A stretch of DNA of 64,000 nt from Sphingomonas sp. YR710 (GTDB lineage: Bacteria; Pseudomonadota; Alphaproteobacteria; Sphingomonadales; Sphingomonadaceae): assembly GCF_900101455.1 (NCBI RefSeq), contig NZ_FMZJ01000002.1, forward strand, positions 1-64,000, written 5' to 3'. Below the pieces are notes generated by a model, which was given only the letters and a program-made list of their open reading frames with translations, was not told where the DNA came from and searched no databases. Made by a program: the position numbers and the translations under genes. Positions 49,585 through 59,203 of the stretch are shown here, in pieces. Each line of letters opens with the position of its first letter. Positions within the stretch are counted from its first letter, which is position 1.

Positions 49585-51042
49585 ATGAGCACCGCCAGCG
49601 AGAAGCTCCTGTTGTTCGGGGCGACGGGCGATCTGTCGCAGCGCATGTTGTTGCCATCACTGTTCGGCCTGGACGTCGACGGCCTGTTGCCGCCCGCCCT
49701 CGCCATCATTGCCACCGCACGCAGCGAAATGAACGAGGCACGCTTTCGCGAGGTGGCCGCAACCGCGCTCAAGCGCTACGTGCCCGCCGAGCGCATGTCG
49801 GATGAAGCCTTGGCGGGCTTCCTCAATCGACTGAACTATGTCGCTGTCGATGCGTCCGATCCAACCCAATTTTCGGCACTGGCCGATGTTGTCGGCTCGA
49901 CCGAAAAAGGCCTGTCAATCTTCCTGTCGACCGCGCCTTCGCTGTTCGGCGCGACGATCGACGGACTGAACGGGGCGGGTCTTGCGGGCTGCAATGTCCG
50001 GATCGGTCTCGAAAAGCCACTCGGTTACGATCTCGTTTCCAGCCGCACCATCAACGATGCCGTGGCGAAGGTCTTCCCCGAGGAGCGGATCTTCCGGATC
50101 GACCATTATCTCGGCAAGGAAACCGTTCAGAACCTGCTGGCGCTGCGCTTCGCCAACAGCCTGTTCGAGCCGCTGTGGAAGGCAGGCGGCATCGATCATG
50201 TGCAGATCACGGTGTCGGAGACAGTCGGCCTCGAAGGCCGTGTCGGCTTCTACGACGGCGCCGGCGCTATCCGCGACATGGTTCAGAACCACATGTTGCA
50301 GCTCCTCGCGCTCGTTGCGATGGAACCGCCCGCCCAATTCAATTCAACCGCGATCCGCGACGAGAAGGTCAAGGTGCTGCGATCGCTGCGCAAGATCGAT
50401 CGCGCCACCGCCGCCAGCCACAGCGTGATCGGCCAATATGGCCCAGGCGCGATGGCAGGCGGGCCCGTGCCCGGCTATAGCGATGAACTCGGCAAACCGT
50501 CCGGAACCGAGACGTTCGTCGCCATCAAGGCCCATATCGACAATTGGCGCTGGCAGGGCGTGCCGTTTTATCTGCGGACCGGCAAGCGCCTGCCAAGTCG
50601 CCAATCCGAAATTTTTATCCAGTTCAAAGGTGTGCCGCATTCGATCTTCGAAAGCCGGGGGGCGGTGCTGCAACCGAACAAGCTGATCATCCGTTTGCAG
50701 CCCGATGAAAATGTGCGGCTGCTGCTGATGTCGAAGGAGCCAGGACTCGATCGCGATGGCATACGCCTGCGCGAGGTGCCGCTGGATATCGCGATGGACA
50801 ACGCCTTCGCCGACAGTCGCCGTCGCATCGCCTATGAGCGGTTGCTGCTCGATCTGATCGAAGGCGACCAGACATTGTTCGTCCGCCGCGATGAAGTGGA
50901 GGCGCAATGGGAATGGGTCGACGCGATTCGCGACGGGTGGGCGGCCAATGCCATGAAGCCGCGCGCTTATACCGCCGGCACCTGGGGCCCATCCGCGGCG
51001 ATCGGATTGACCGAACGTGACGGCGTGACCTGGCACGACTAA
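49585..51042 (+). CDS. zwf: Glucose-6-phosphate 1-dehydrogenase
   Basis: The 485-residue enzyme oxidises glucose-6-phosphate to 6-phosphogluconolactone. The NADP loop is LLFGATGDLSQRMLLPSL, and the active site carries RIDHYLGKETVQN. AGGGGA precedes the ATG by seven bases. It begins the zwf-pgl-edd-glk-eda operon. The upstream gap was searched by eye for HexR-type inverted repeats and none was convincing. Confidence 0.97.
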   Translation: MSTASEKLLLFGATGDLSQRMLLPSLFGLDVDGLLPPALAIIATARSEMNEARFREVAATALKRYVPAERMSDEALAGFLNRLNYVAVDASDPTQFSALADVVGSTEKGLSIFLSTAPSLFGATIDGLNGAGLAGCNVRIGLEKPLGYDLVSSRTINDAVAKVFPEERIFRIDHYLGKETVQNLLALRFANSLFEPLWKAGGIDHVQITVSETVGLEGRVGFYDGAGAIRDMVQNHMLQLLALVAMEPPAQFNSTAIRDEKVKVLRSLRKIDRATAASHSVIGQYGPGAMAGGPVPGYSDELGKPSGTETFVAIKAHIDNWRWQGVPFYLRTGKRLPSRQSEIFIQFKGVPHSIFESRGAVLQPNKLIIRLQPDENVRLLLMSKEPGLDRDGIRLREVPLDIAMDNAFADSRRRIAYERLLLDLIEGDQTLFVRRDEVEAQWEWVDAIRDGWAANAMKPRAYTAGTWGPSAAIGLTERDGVTWHD

Positions 51043-51073
51043 TGAAGATCGCCACGCCAGTGAAAGCTGGAAT

Positions 51074-51109
51074 CGCTCCCGCCTCTCCGCGCATGGAGGG
51101 TTGGGAGCG
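51074..51109 (+). promoter_or_regulatory. Hairpin in the zwf-pgl gap
   Basis: CGCTCCC (51074-51080) pairs with GGGAGCG (51103-51109), and CTCC with GGAG inside, leaving a mismatched middle. TTTT follows after eight bases (CCTAGGTTTT). It could be a weak terminator or an mRNA-processing structure that sets the ratio of zwf to the downstream genes. Confidence 0.35.
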
Positions 51110-51157
51110 GCCTAGGTTTTCGTTGGGTGACGGAAAAAATTAAAATGAGAGAAGAAC

Positions 51158-51862
51158 ATGATTGAAGCCGAATGGTGGGAATATGACGATGTCGAGGAAC
51201 TGGCCGAAGCTGCGGCAGGCGATATCGGCTTCATCATCGAAAGCGCACTCGACGCGCGCGGCCAGGCGCTGATCGCATTGCCCGGCGGCAAGACCCCGGA
51301 GCCGGTCTATGCCAAACTCGCACGCACGAAGCTCAACTGGAAGAATGTGACGATCATCCCCACCGACGATCGTCTGGTGCCCATCACCGATCCGCTATCC
51401 AACGCCGCGATGATTGCCAAGATCTTCCTGCCGAAGGGCGCAAGGGTGTTGCCGATCACCACCGAAAAGGCAGCGGATTATCGCATGGCCGGCAAGGCCG
51501 CCGATGCCCGGCTGCAGGAACTGCACTGGCCGATCGATCTGGTCGTGCTCGGCGTCGGCGCCGATGGCCACACCGCCTCGATCTTCCCCGGCCCCGATCT
51601 GGATGAAGCGCTGAACGGCCCCAAGGCGCGTCGGGCACTGGGCGTCATGCCCGATCCGCTGCCGCCCGAAGCACCCGTTGCCCGCGTCACGCTCAGCCGC
51701 GCCGCGATCGTTTCGGCGCGTGCGATCATGATGGTGCTGACCGGACAGCCCAAGCGCGATATGCTCGAACAGGCGATCAGCGATGGCGCATCCTCGACAA
51801 CCCCGATCGGCCGCGTCCTCGCCGAAGCCGATCAGGCGATCGATATTCACTGGAGCGCATGA
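51158..51862 (+). CDS. pgl: 6-phosphogluconolactonase
   Basis: The 234-residue enzyme hydrolyses the lactone made by Zwf. Family features are [28 protein letters not shown], and [25 protein letters not shown] lies before the ATG. It follows the zwf hairpin gap by 49 bases, and its stop overlaps the edd start in ATGA (51859-51862). Confidence 0.95.
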   Translation: MIEAEWWEYDDVEELAEAAAGDIGFIIESALDARGQALIALPGGKTPEPVYAKLARTKLNWKNVTIIPTDDRLVPITDPLSNAAMIAKIFLPKGARVLPITTEKAADYRMAGKAADARLQELHWPIDLVVLGVGADGHTASIFPGPDLDEALNGPKARRALGVMPDPLPPEAPVARVTLSRAAIVSARAIMMVLTGQPKRDMLEQAISDGASSTTPIGRVLAEADQAIDIHWSA

Positions 51863-53682
51863 TGGCCCTGCACCCCGCCCTCGAATCGGTTACCGCAAGG
51901 ATCATCGAACGATCAAAGGCGGGACGGCGCGCCTATCTGGACCTTATCGCCCGCGAACGCGATTCGGGGGTCGACCGGCCGAACCTGTCGTGCGGCAACC
52001 TGGCACATGGCTTCGCCGCGGCGGGCGATGACAAGCCCGCGATCCGCGGCGGCACGGCGATGAACATCGGCATCGTCACCGCCTATAATGACATGCTCTC
52101 CGCGCATCAGCCTTATGGCCGCTACCCCGAACAGATGAAGCTGTTCGCGCGCGAAGTCGGCGCGACCGCACAGGTGGCAGGCGGCGTGCCGGCAATGTGC
52201 GATGGCGTGACCCAGGGCCAGCGCGGCATGGAATTGTCGCTGTTCAGCCGCGATACGATCGCACTGTCGACGGCGGTGGCGCTCAGCCATGGCATGTTCG
52301 AAGGCGCGGCCTTGCTCGGCATTTGCGACAAGATCGTGCCTGGGCTGCTGATCGGCGCGCTGCGCTTCGGCCATCTGCCGACGATCCTGATCCCCGCCGG
52401 GCCGATGCCGTCGGGCCTCGCCAATAAGGAAAAGGTCCGCGTCCGGCAGCTTTACGCCGAGGGCAAGGTCGGCCGCGAGGAACTGCTGGAGGCCGAGGCG
52501 GCCTCTTATCATGGCGCCGGAACCTGCACCTTCTATGGCACCGCCAATTCGAACCAGATGATGATGGAGGTGATGGGCCTGCATGTGCCGGGCAGCGCCT
52601 TCGTCAATCCGGGCACGAAATTGCGCCAGGAACTGACCCGCGCCGCCGTCCATCGGCTTGCCGCGATCGGGTGGGACGGGGACGACTATCGCCCGCTGGG
52701 CCTGTGCATCGACGAGAAAGCGATCGTCAACGCCGCGGTCGGCCTGCTCGCCACGGGCGGATCGACCAACCATGCGATCCACCTGCCCGCCATCGCGCGC
52801 GCGGCCGGCATCATCATCGATTGGGAGGATATCGACCGGCTATCGGCCGCAGTGCCGCTGATAGCCCGTGTCTATCCGAACGGATCGGGCGACGTGAATC
52901 ATTTCCAGGCGGCAGGCGGCATGGCCTATGTGATCCGCACTTTGATCGAAAACGGATTGATCCATCGCGATATCCTGACGGTCGGGGGTACCGATCTCGG
53001 CGATTATGCCCGCGATCCCAAACTCGACGGCGAAACTTTGATATGGGAAGATGCGCCGCCCGCGCCGCTCGACGAAAATATGCTGCGCCCGGCGACCAAT
53101 CCATTCCTGCCCGATGGCGGCATGCGCCTGCTGCAAGGCAATCTCGGCCGCGGCGTGATCAAGACGAGCGCCGTCGACGAGGGCCGCTGGACCGTCGAGG
53201 CGCCGTGCCGGATCTTCGACGATCAGGACGATGTCGGCAAGGCATTCAAGGCCGGTGAACTCGATCGCGACGTGATCGTGGTGGTGCGCTTCCAGGGGCC
53301 CCGCGCCAACGGAATGCCCGAATTGCACAAGCTGACGCCCTGGCTCGGCGTCCTGCAAGATAAGGGCTATAAGGTCGCGCTGGTGACCGACGGGCGGATG
53401 TCGGGCGCTTCGGGCAAAGTGCCGGCCGCCATTCACTTCACGCCCGAAGCGCTGGCCGGTGGTCCGCTGGGCCTGTTGCGCGATGGCGATATCGTCCGGC
53501 TTGATGCGGCGCATGGCGAACTTGCGGCGCTGGTCGACGCCGCCGAATGGGCAAGCCGGAGCCCCGCACTGCCGCCCCCGCCGACGATCGGCACGGGCCG
53601 CGAACTTTTTGCCATCATGCGGCTTGGCGCCGATGGCGCCGAACAGGGCGGGTCCGCCATGCTCGCCGCCGCCGGCTTGTGA
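51859..53682 (+). CDS. edd: Phosphogluconate dehydratase
   Basis: The 607-residue IlvD/Edd-family enzyme converts 6-phosphogluconate to KDPG. Iron-sulfur and active-site segments include [49 protein letters not shown] (recognition only) and [35 protein letters not shown] is typical near the C-terminus. The start is fixed by the ATGA overlap with pgl. Entner-Doudoroff glycolysis is implied. Confidence 0.97.
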   Translation: MMALHPALESVTARIIERSKAGRRAYLDLIARERDSGVDRPNLSCGNLAHGFAAAGDDKPAIRGGTAMNIGIVTAYNDMLSAHQPYGRYPEQMKLFAREVGATAQVAGGVPAMCDGVTQGQRGMELSLFSRDTIALSTAVALSHGMFEGAALLGICDKIVPGLLIGALRFGHLPTILIPAGPMPSGLANKEKVRVRQLYAEGKVGREELLEAEAASYHGAGTCTFYGTANSNQMMMEVMGLHVPGSAFVNPGTKLRQELTRAAVHRLAAIGWDGDDYRPLGLCIDEKAIVNAAVGLLATGGSTNHAIHLPAIARAAGIIIDWEDIDRLSAAVPLIARVYPNGSGDVNHFQAAGGMAYVIRTLIENGLIHRDILTVGGTDLGDYARDPKLDGETLIWEDAPPAPLDENMLRPATNPFLPDGGMRLLQGNLGRGVIKTSAVDEGRWTVEAPCRIFDDQDDVGKAFKAGELDRDVIVVVRFQGPRANGMPELHKLTPWLGVLQDKGYKVALVTDGRMSGASGKVPAAIHFTPEALAGGPLGLLRDGDIVRLDAAHGELAALVDAAEWASRSPALPPPPTIGTGRELFAIMRLGADGAEQGGSAMLAAAGL

Positions 53683-53683
53683 C

Positions 53684-54661
53684 ATGATGCAAATCGTTGC
53701 GGTAGATCTCGGCGGAACCCACGCCCGCTTCTCGATTGCCGATCTGCATCATGATCGGCGGCCCGCGCTGGGCGAGGCACGAAAATACAAGACCGCCGAC
53801 TTTCCCGACTTCCCCAGCGCCTGGGCAGCCTTCGCACACGACAGCGGCGTGAAGCTGCCGTCCGCGGCAAGCATTGCCATTGCCGGCCCCGTCGAGGGAG
53901 AGCTGATCCACTTCACCAACAATCCGTGGGTGATCCGGCCAAAGACGCTGGCAGCCGAACTTGGCGTCGAACAACTGGTGCTGATCAACGATTTCGCGGC
54001 AATGGCGGCAGCTGTCGGCCGGCTTCACGAGGATGAACTGATCCATCTCGGGGGCCCCGAGGGGGCCATGCCCGAAAGCGGAGTCGTGACGATAGCCGGA
54101 CCGGGCACCGGGCTCGGCGTGGCCCAGCTGCTGCGCTATCGGGGCCGCAATATCGTGCTGCCGACCGAGGGCGGGCACCTCGATTTCGCACCGCTCGACG
54201 GCTTCGAGGAACATATGCTGCAGCGGCTGCGACAGCGCCACGTCCGCGTATCGACCGAACGCATTGCTTCCGGCCCGGGCCTGCACAATATTTATGAAGC
54301 GATGGCTGCAAGCACCGGGGAAGCGATCGTGCCGCTCGATGATCCCGCTTTGTGGCAGGCGGCGATCGACGGCAGCAATCGGCTCGCGGCGAGCGCACTC
54401 GACCGTTTCGTCATGGCATTCGGATCGATCGTCGGCGACCTTGCGCTCGGCCATGGATCGAACGCCGTGGTGATCACCGGCGGCCTCGCCAATCGCATCC
54501 GCGAACGGCTGGCCGGGCCGCTGTTTCGCGACCGGTTTTGCGCCAAGGGCCGCCATGCAAGCCGCATGGCGAATTTCCCGATCCGGCTCGCGGTTCATTC
54601 CGATCCCGGCCTGCTGGGTGCCGCGGCAGCCTTCCAGGAGGAGAAATATCCATGGACGTAG
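53684..54661 (+). CDS. glk: Glucokinase
   Basis: The 325-residue kinase of the Glk family (not ROK) phosphorylates glucose. ATP-binding segment AVDLGGTHARFSIAD, substrate region LINDFAAMAAAVG, GPGTGLGVAQL, and TEGGHLDFAP are typical. ATG 53684 or 53687 is the start, directly behind the edd stop. The stop lies ten bases inside the eda coding region, so glk and eda are coupled. Confidence 0.95.
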   Translation: MMQIVAVDLGGTHARFSIADLHHDRRPALGEARKYKTADFPDFPSAWAAFAHDSGVKLPSAASIAIAGPVEGELIHFTNNPWVIRPKTLAAELGVEQLVLINDFAAMAAAVGRLHEDELIHLGGPEGAMPESGVVTIAGPGTGLGVAQLLRYRGRNIVLPTEGGHLDFAPLDGFEEHMLQRLRQRHVRVSTERIASGPGLHNIYEAMAASTGEAIVPLDDPALWQAAIDGSNRLAASALDRFVMAFGSIVGDLALGHGSNAVVITGGLANRIRERLAGPLFRDRFCAKGRHASRMANFPIRLAVHSDPGLLGAAAAFQEEKYPWT

Positions 54662-55263
54662 AACAGGTGATGCGCCTCGCTCCGGTGATCCCGGTGCTGG
54701 TGATCGAGGATGCCGCGCATGCGCGATCGATAGCCGAAGCCCTGGTTGCCGGCGGGCTATACGCGCTCGAAGTTACGTTGCGGACGCCTGCCGCGCTCGA
54801 CGCGATTCGCGAAATGGCCAAGGTGGAGGGTGCCGTTGTCGGCGCGGGCACGGTGCTCAACGAACGCGATTTGGCGGCCAGCATCGACGCCGGCGCGCGC
54901 TTTATCGTGTCACCGGGGTTGACCGCCCCGCTTGGGGAGGCCGCCATCGCCAGCGGGATTCCGTTTCTGCCCGGCACAGCCAATGCCGGCGATATCATGC
55001 GCGGGCTCGATCTCGGCCTGACCCATTTCAAATTTTTCCCGGCGATGGCCAGCGGCGGAATTCCGGCGCTGAAGGCGCTCGCAGCGCCATTCCATATGGC
55101 AAAATTTTGCCCCACCGGCGGTATCACGCAAACGACTGCCCCCGACTGGTTGGCCGTCGATCCGATCCTGTGCGTCGGGGGATCCTGGATGGTCCCCGCC
55201 GGGCCGCCTGACGTCGCCGAAATTCAGAAACGTGCAAGTCAGGCGGCCGCTTTGGGCACCTGA
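54652..55263 (+). CDS. eda: 2-keto-3-deoxy-6-phosphogluconate aldolase
   Basis: The 203-residue trimeric TIM-barrel aldolase splits KDPG to pyruvate and glyceraldehyde-3-phosphate. VIPVLVIED, EVTLRTPAAL, VGAGTVLNE, the Schiff-base Lys in HFKFFPA and PTGGITQ are diagnostic. ATG 54652 overlaps the glk end by ten bases. The gene ends the Entner-Doudoroff operon. Confidence 0.96.
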   Translation: MDVEQVMRLAPVIPVLVIEDAAHARSIAEALVAGGLYALEVTLRTPAALDAIREMAKVEGAVVGAGTVLNERDLAASIDAGARFIVSPGLTAPLGEAAIASGIPFLPGTANAGDIMRGLDLGLTHFKFFPAMASGGIPALKALAAPFHMAKFCPTGGITQTTAPDWLAVDPILCVGGSWMVPAGPPDVAEIQKRASQAAALGT

Positions 55264-55291
55264 TTCGAAGCGCTCATTCACCCTACAAATA

Positions 55292-55323
55292 CCGATCCGA
55301 TGGGAGCACCCGCATCGAATCGG
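55292..55323. terminator. Hairpin after eda
   Basis: CCGAT-C-GATGGG and CCC-GCATCG-A-ATCGG form an interrupted stem around AGCA between the convergent eda and TonB-domain genes. There is no U-tract. It may end the Entner-Doudoroff transcript or block 3' decay. Confidence 0.35.
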
Positions 55324-55339
55324 CATTGGGCAGGCAATA

Positions 55340-55693
55340 TTACATCATCTTCCAGGTCAGCGGCACGACCAGCGAAGCCGCACCGCCGGGAGGGGCCGGG
55401 AAAGCGCCGACCTTCTTCGGCACGGCCAGCGCTTCACGATCGAGCGCGCTCGATCCGCTCGGCTGAACCAGTTCGACACCCGCGACCGATCCGTCGGCAG
55501 CAACATCAAGCTTTACCTTGGCGGTGCCTTCGTCGCCGCGCATCTGCGCGGCGCGCGGATATTCCTGCTTTGCAGCAAGCAACTGACGAACCTTGGCGGT
55601 CCATTCGGGCGTTGCGGCGGCAAAAGCCGGGCCGGTGGCCAGTGCGATCCCGGCCAAGGCGATCGCCAAGTTGCGCATCCGAAGTGCTGGCAT
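55340..55693 (-). CDS. Stand-alone TonB C-terminal-domain protein
   Basis: The 117-residue protein has an N-terminal signal peptide (cleaved near GPAFA at about 25). The rest is a single TonB_C-like domain (EYPRAAQMRGDEGTAKVKLDV, quoted for recognition, then SALDREALAVPKK). It lacks the transmembrane anchor and proline-rich linker of ordinary TonB, so it is a free periplasmic domain. AGGAG lies six bases before the ATG. It is unlikely to transmit energy on its own. Confidence 0.8.
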   Translation of the reverse strand: MPALRMRNLAIALAGIALATGPAFAAATPEWTAKVRQLLAAKQEYPRAAQMRGDEGTAKVKLDVAADGSVAGVELVQPSGSSALDREALAVPKKVGAFPAPPGGAASLVVPLTWKMM

Positions 55694-56059
55694 GTTCTGC
55701 TCCTGTTGTTGAGGGTCGCCCGACCCCCGAATCTACAGGTTTGGAACTACGGAAAATTTGTCAAAAGGGTGTTAACAGCGGGCGGATACGACCTCAAAAA
55801 GCAAGCCAAATGCCTGTTTTTACGCGATCCTCGTGATATTACTGATCATGCACAGCAAATCGACTAGGCGATCGTTAACCGAGCTCTTCGGCAGTTTTTC
55901 GCTGAAAAATACCGATACCATCGACGACTGTTAATATTCGTGCGGCATGCCCGCGCGGCAAGCCAATTCATCGGTACAATCGGCAGCATCGGCCGACCGA
56001 AACCGAATCCTCGACTCGCCATGCCGGCGCGAAATCCGATTCGCGCCGCGCCGCGGCAA
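55694..56059. other. 366-nt gene-free spacer upstream of the TonB-domain gene
   Basis: No convincing coding region was found. The stretch 55750-55960 is clearly AT-richer than the surroundings, with two GTTAAC sites and short A and T runs, which suits a promoter for the leftward gene at 55340. Near 56026-56047 an 8-bp perfect stem (GGCGCGAA/TTCGCGCC) lies close to the pccA stop but has no U-tract. The open frame at 55864-56103 on the minus strand is judged a chance frame. Confidence 0.6.
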
Positions 56060-58042
56060 TCACTCGAACTCAAGAATGACTGCATCGACCGCCAGACTAT
56101 CACCGGCCATGGCGGCGATCATCTTTACCGTCCCCGCCTTTTCGGCGCGCAGAATATTCTCCATCTTCATCGCCTCGACGACCGCCAATGGCTGCCCCGC
56201 CTCGACCTTGGCGCCTTCGCCGACATGGATCGCCGTCACCAGGCCCGGCATCGGGCACAACAGAAAACGTGACATGTCCGGCGGGATCTTCTCGATCATA
56301 TGATGCGAGAGTTCCGCGACATGCGGCGGCAGCACTCGCAGCACATGGCTCGCGCCATGCGTGGTGAACTTCCAGCCTGTCCGGCGGCGCTCGACCCGGA
56401 TCGACAGCGGCTTGCCATCGACCACCGCCTCGATCAGCCGCTGCCCTGGGACGAATGGCGCATCTACAACGATCGTCTCGCCATCGACGGTAACGACATC
56501 GCCCTCGATGACGACGCGGTGCTCGGCCCCGTCGAGCGTGACGACCCAATCGGTCGACTGATCGGCAGGGCCGTTCAACTGGCCTTCGATCAATGCGGAG
56601 CGTCCGGCATCGACGGTGGCGATCACACCGGCAACGGCCGCCATCTTGGCCGTCAGCCGCAGACCCGCTGGCGCACCAACGAAGCCTTCGGGATATTCCT
56701 CGGCAATGAAGCCGGTGGTGATGTTGCCGCTACGGAAGCGATCATGCTGCATGATCGCCGACAGGAAATCGATATTGTGGCCGATGCCGTCAATCTCGAA
56801 CCGGTCGAGCGCGAGGATCTGCTTGTCGATCGCCTCTTCGCGGGTCTTGCCGTAGGTGATCAGCTTCGCGATCATCGGATCGTAGAACATCGAGATTTCG
56901 GAGCCTTCATAGACGCCGTCATCGACACGCACGCCTTCGCCCTCGGCCGGCGGCCGATAGCGCACGAGGCGGCCGGTCGACGGCAGGAAGCCGCGATAGG
57001 GATCCTCGGCATAGACGCGATTCTCGACCGCCCAGCCCTCGCGCTTCACCTCGTCCTGGGTGAAAGCCAGCTTCTCGCCATAAGCGACGCGAATCATCTG
57101 CTCGACCAGATCGAGCCCGGTGATGCATTCGGTGACCGGATGCTCGACCTGCAGGCGGGTGTTCATTTCGAGGAAGTAGAAGCCCTGGCCGGTGGTGTCG
57201 GCGCCGCTGACGATCAGTTCGACCGTACCCGCGCTATAATAGCCGACGGCCCGCGCGAGCGCGACGCACTGTTCGCCCATTGCTTTCCGCATTTCCGGGG
57301 TGACGAACGGCGACGGCGCTTCCTCGACCACCTTCTGGTGGCGGCGCTGGATCGAACATTCGCGCTCGTTCAGGTAAAGGATGTTGCCATGCTTATCGCC
57401 GAGGATCTGGATCTCGATGTGGCGCGGGCTCTCGATGAACTTCTCGATGAACACGCGGTCGTCGCCGAAGCTGGCGAGGCCCTCGCGCTTGGTGGCCTCG
57501 AAGCCTTCGCGGACGTCCTTCTCGGAATAAGCCAGCCGCATACCTTTGCCGCCGCCGCCGGCCGAGGCCTTCATCATCACCGGATAGCCGATGCCGTTGG
57601 CGATTTCGACCGCATGATCGGTGCTGTCGATCTCACCGACGAAGCCGGGGACGACGTTGACGTTCGCGGCCTTGGCGAGCTTCTTCGATTCGATCTTGTC
57701 GCCCATCGCCGCGATCGCACCGATCGGCGGGCCGATGAAGGCAATGCCGGCGTCTTCCAGCGCCTGCGCGAAGCTGGTCCGCTCGGACAGGAAACCGTAG
57801 CCCGGATGGACAGCCTCGGCACCGGTATCCTTGCACGCCTGGATGATCTTCTCGGCGATCAGATAGGACTGGTTGGCCGGCGGCGGCCCGATGTGGACGG
57901 CCTCGTCGGCCATCTGGACGTGCGGGCTGCGCGCATCGGCGTCCGAATAGACGGCCACGGTCTTGATGCCCATCTTCCGGGCGGTCTTGATCACGCGGCA
58001 GGCGATTTCGCCGCGATTGGCGATCAGGATCTTCTTGAACAT
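56060..58042 (-). CDS. pccA: Propionyl-CoA carboxylase alpha subunit (biotin carboxylase + BCCP)
   Basis: The roughly 660-residue subunit has an N-terminal biotin-carboxylase domain (ILIANRGEIACRVI; AGGGGKGMRLAY; EMNTRLQVEHPVTE) and a middle linker. The C-terminal biotinyl domain has the biotin-lysine motif EAMKMEN. ATG 58042 follows GAAGGGG; the upstream 58063 frame lacks a conserved N-terminus. It lies 63 nt downstream of bioB, its cofactor-supplying gene. Acetyl- or methylcrotonyl-CoA specificity cannot be excluded, but the mutase neighbours favour propionyl-CoA. Confidence 0.94.
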   Translation of the reverse strand: MFKKILIANRGEIACRVIKTARKMGIKTVAVYSDADARSPHVQMADEAVHIGPPPANQSYLIAEKIIQACKDTGAEAVHPGYGFLSERTSFAQALEDAGIAFIGPPIGAIAAMGDKIESKKLAKAANVNVVPGFVGEIDSTDHAVEIANGIGYPVMMKASAGGGGKGMRLAYSEKDVREGFEATKREGLASFGDDRVFIEKFIESPRHIEIQILGDKHGNILYLNERECSIQRRHQKVVEEAPSPFVTPEMRKAMGEQCVALARAVGYYSAGTVELIVSGADTTGQGFYFLEMNTRLQVEHPVTECITGLDLVEQMIRVAYGEKLAFTQDEVKREGWAVENRVYAEDPYRGFLPSTGRLVRYRPPAEGEGVRVDDGVYEGSEISMFYDPMIAKLITYGKTREEAIDKQILALDRFEIDGIGHNIDFLSAIMQHDRFRSGNITTGFIAEEYPEGFVGAPAGLRLTAKMAAVAGVIATVDAGRSALIEGQLNGPADQSTDWVVTLDGAEHRVVIEGDVVTVDGETIVVDAPFVPGQRLIEAVVDGKPLSIRVERRRTGWKFTTHGASHVLRVLPPHVAELSHHMIEKIPPDMSRFLLCPMPGLVTAIHVGEGAKVEAGQPLAVVEAMKMENILRAEKAGTVKMIAAMAGDSLAVDAVILEFE

Positions 58043-58105
58043 TCGAGCCCCTTCAACACGCAAATACCGTCACCCGGCCCTGTTGGGCCGGACCGGGAGA
58101 GATCA

Positions 58106-59203
58106 TCATTTCGCCAGGGATGGTTTCAGCCCAAGCTTCGCAAATAGTTTCGCATCCGAATCGCCGCCGGCATTGCCCGTGGTGAGCAATCGGTCGCCGG
58201 TGAAGATCGAATTGGCGCCAGCCATGAAGCACAAGGCCTGGGTCGCATCCGACATCGACTCGCGCCCGGCCGACAGGCGGACGACCGAATCGGGCATCGT
58301 GATCCGCGCCACCGCAACCGTCCGGACGAATTCGATATCGTCGATCCGCGCCGAGGGCACGCCCTTCAGCATGTCGCCGAGCGGGGTGCCGTCGATCGGC
58401 ACCAGCTCGTTGATGGGCACGCTGCCTGGATGTTCGGGCAATGTGGCGAGCGCATGGATGAAGCCGACCCGGTCGGAGCGCGCTTCGCCCATCCCCATGA
58501 TGCCGCCGCAGCACACGTTGATCCCCGCATTACGGACACGCTCCAGGGTCTGCAGCCGGTCGTCATAGCTGCGGGTGGTGACGACATGGCCGTAATATTC
58601 GGGCGAACTGTCGAGATTATGGTTGTAATAATCGAGCCCGGCGTCGGCAAGCCGCTCGGTCTGCTCGTCGCTGAGCATGCCCAGGGTCATGCAGGTTTCG
58701 AGCCCCATCGCCTTGACGCCTTCGACCATCGCCACGATCGCGTCCATGTCGCGATCCTTGGGGCTCCGCCATGCCGCGCCCATGCAGAAGCGCTCGGAGC
58801 CGCTGGCCTTGGCCTCGCGCGCAGCAGTCAGCACCTCTTCGACCTGCATCAGCTTGGAGGCCTTGAGATCGGTGTCGTTGCCGGCCGCCTGGCTGCAATA
58901 GCCGCAATTTTCGGCGCAGCCGCCGGTCTTGATCGACAGCAAAGTCGATAGCTGAACGGCGTTGGCGTCGTGATGGCGACGATGCACGGTCTGCGCCTGC
59001 CACAGCAGATCGTTGAACGGCAGATCGAACAGCGCCGCGATTTCCTCACGGGTCCAGTCGTTCCTGACCGGGCTCCCCTCCCTGCCTGCAGGGAGGGGCT
59101 GGGGGTGGGTGGGTGCCCCATGCGCCTCGATCGAGGAGGGGAGGAACCCACCCCCGGCCCCTCCCTTGGCAGGGAGGGGAGAGATTTTTGTGACCTCATT
59201 CAT
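58106..59203 (-). CDS. bioB: Biotin synthase with in-frame repeat-encoded N-terminal segment
   Basis: The 365-residue radical-SAM enzyme inserts sulfur into dethiobiotin. The [4Fe-4S] cysteines are in [25 protein letters not shown] and [16 protein letters not shown] are typical. The ATG at 59203 overlaps the scpA stop in ATGA, which fixes the start. Between MNEVTK and [18 protein letters not shown] the reading frame passes through a 105-nt palindromic repeat, adding about 35 low-complexity residues (for example [16 protein letters not shown]). No in-frame ATG, GTG or TTG lies between the repeat and the conserved RNDWTREEI stretch. Confidence 0.95.
   Translation of the reverse strand: MNEVTKISPLPAKGGAGGGFLPSSIEAHGAPTHPQPLPAGREGSPVRNDWTREEIAALFDLPFNDLLWQAQTVHRRHHDANAVQLSTLLSIKTGGCAENCGYCSQAAGNDTDLKASKLMQVEEVLTAAREAKASGSERFCMGAAWRSPKDRDMDAIVAMVEGVKAMGLETCMTLGMLSDEQTERLADAGLDYYNHNLDSSPEYYGHVVTTRSYDDRLQTLERVRNAGINVCCGGIMGMGEARSDRVGFIHALATLPEHPGSVPINELVPIDGTPLGDMLKGVPSARIDDIEFVRTVAVARITMPDSVVRLSAGRESMSDATQALCFMAGANSIFTGDRLLTTGNAGGDSDAKLFAKLGLKPSLAK
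59075..59179. repeat. GC-rich palindromic repeat, copy B (inside bioB)
   Basis: The 105-nt element has a left arm CCCCTCCCTGC (59075-59085) pairing with GCAGGGAGGGG (59088-59098), then CTGGGGGTGGGT. The right arm ACCCACCCCCGGCCCCTCCC ends with GGCAGGGAGGGG at 59179. The arms are near-perfect inverted copies, each with its own hairpin. It shares arms but not centre with copy A at 22023-22136. Here it is wholly within the 5' coding region of bioB and its length is a multiple of three. Confidence 0.88.

Noticed and set aside
55864-56103. A 79-codon minus-strand frame in the spacer before pccA
   Set aside because: It overlaps the pccA 3' end out of frame, has no good ribosome site and an Arg/Ser-rich translation of chance type.
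56300-58147. A 615-codon plus-strand frame antisense to pccA
   Set aside because: No domain and composition typical of a reverse-complement frame; the pccA frame has all catalytic motifs.
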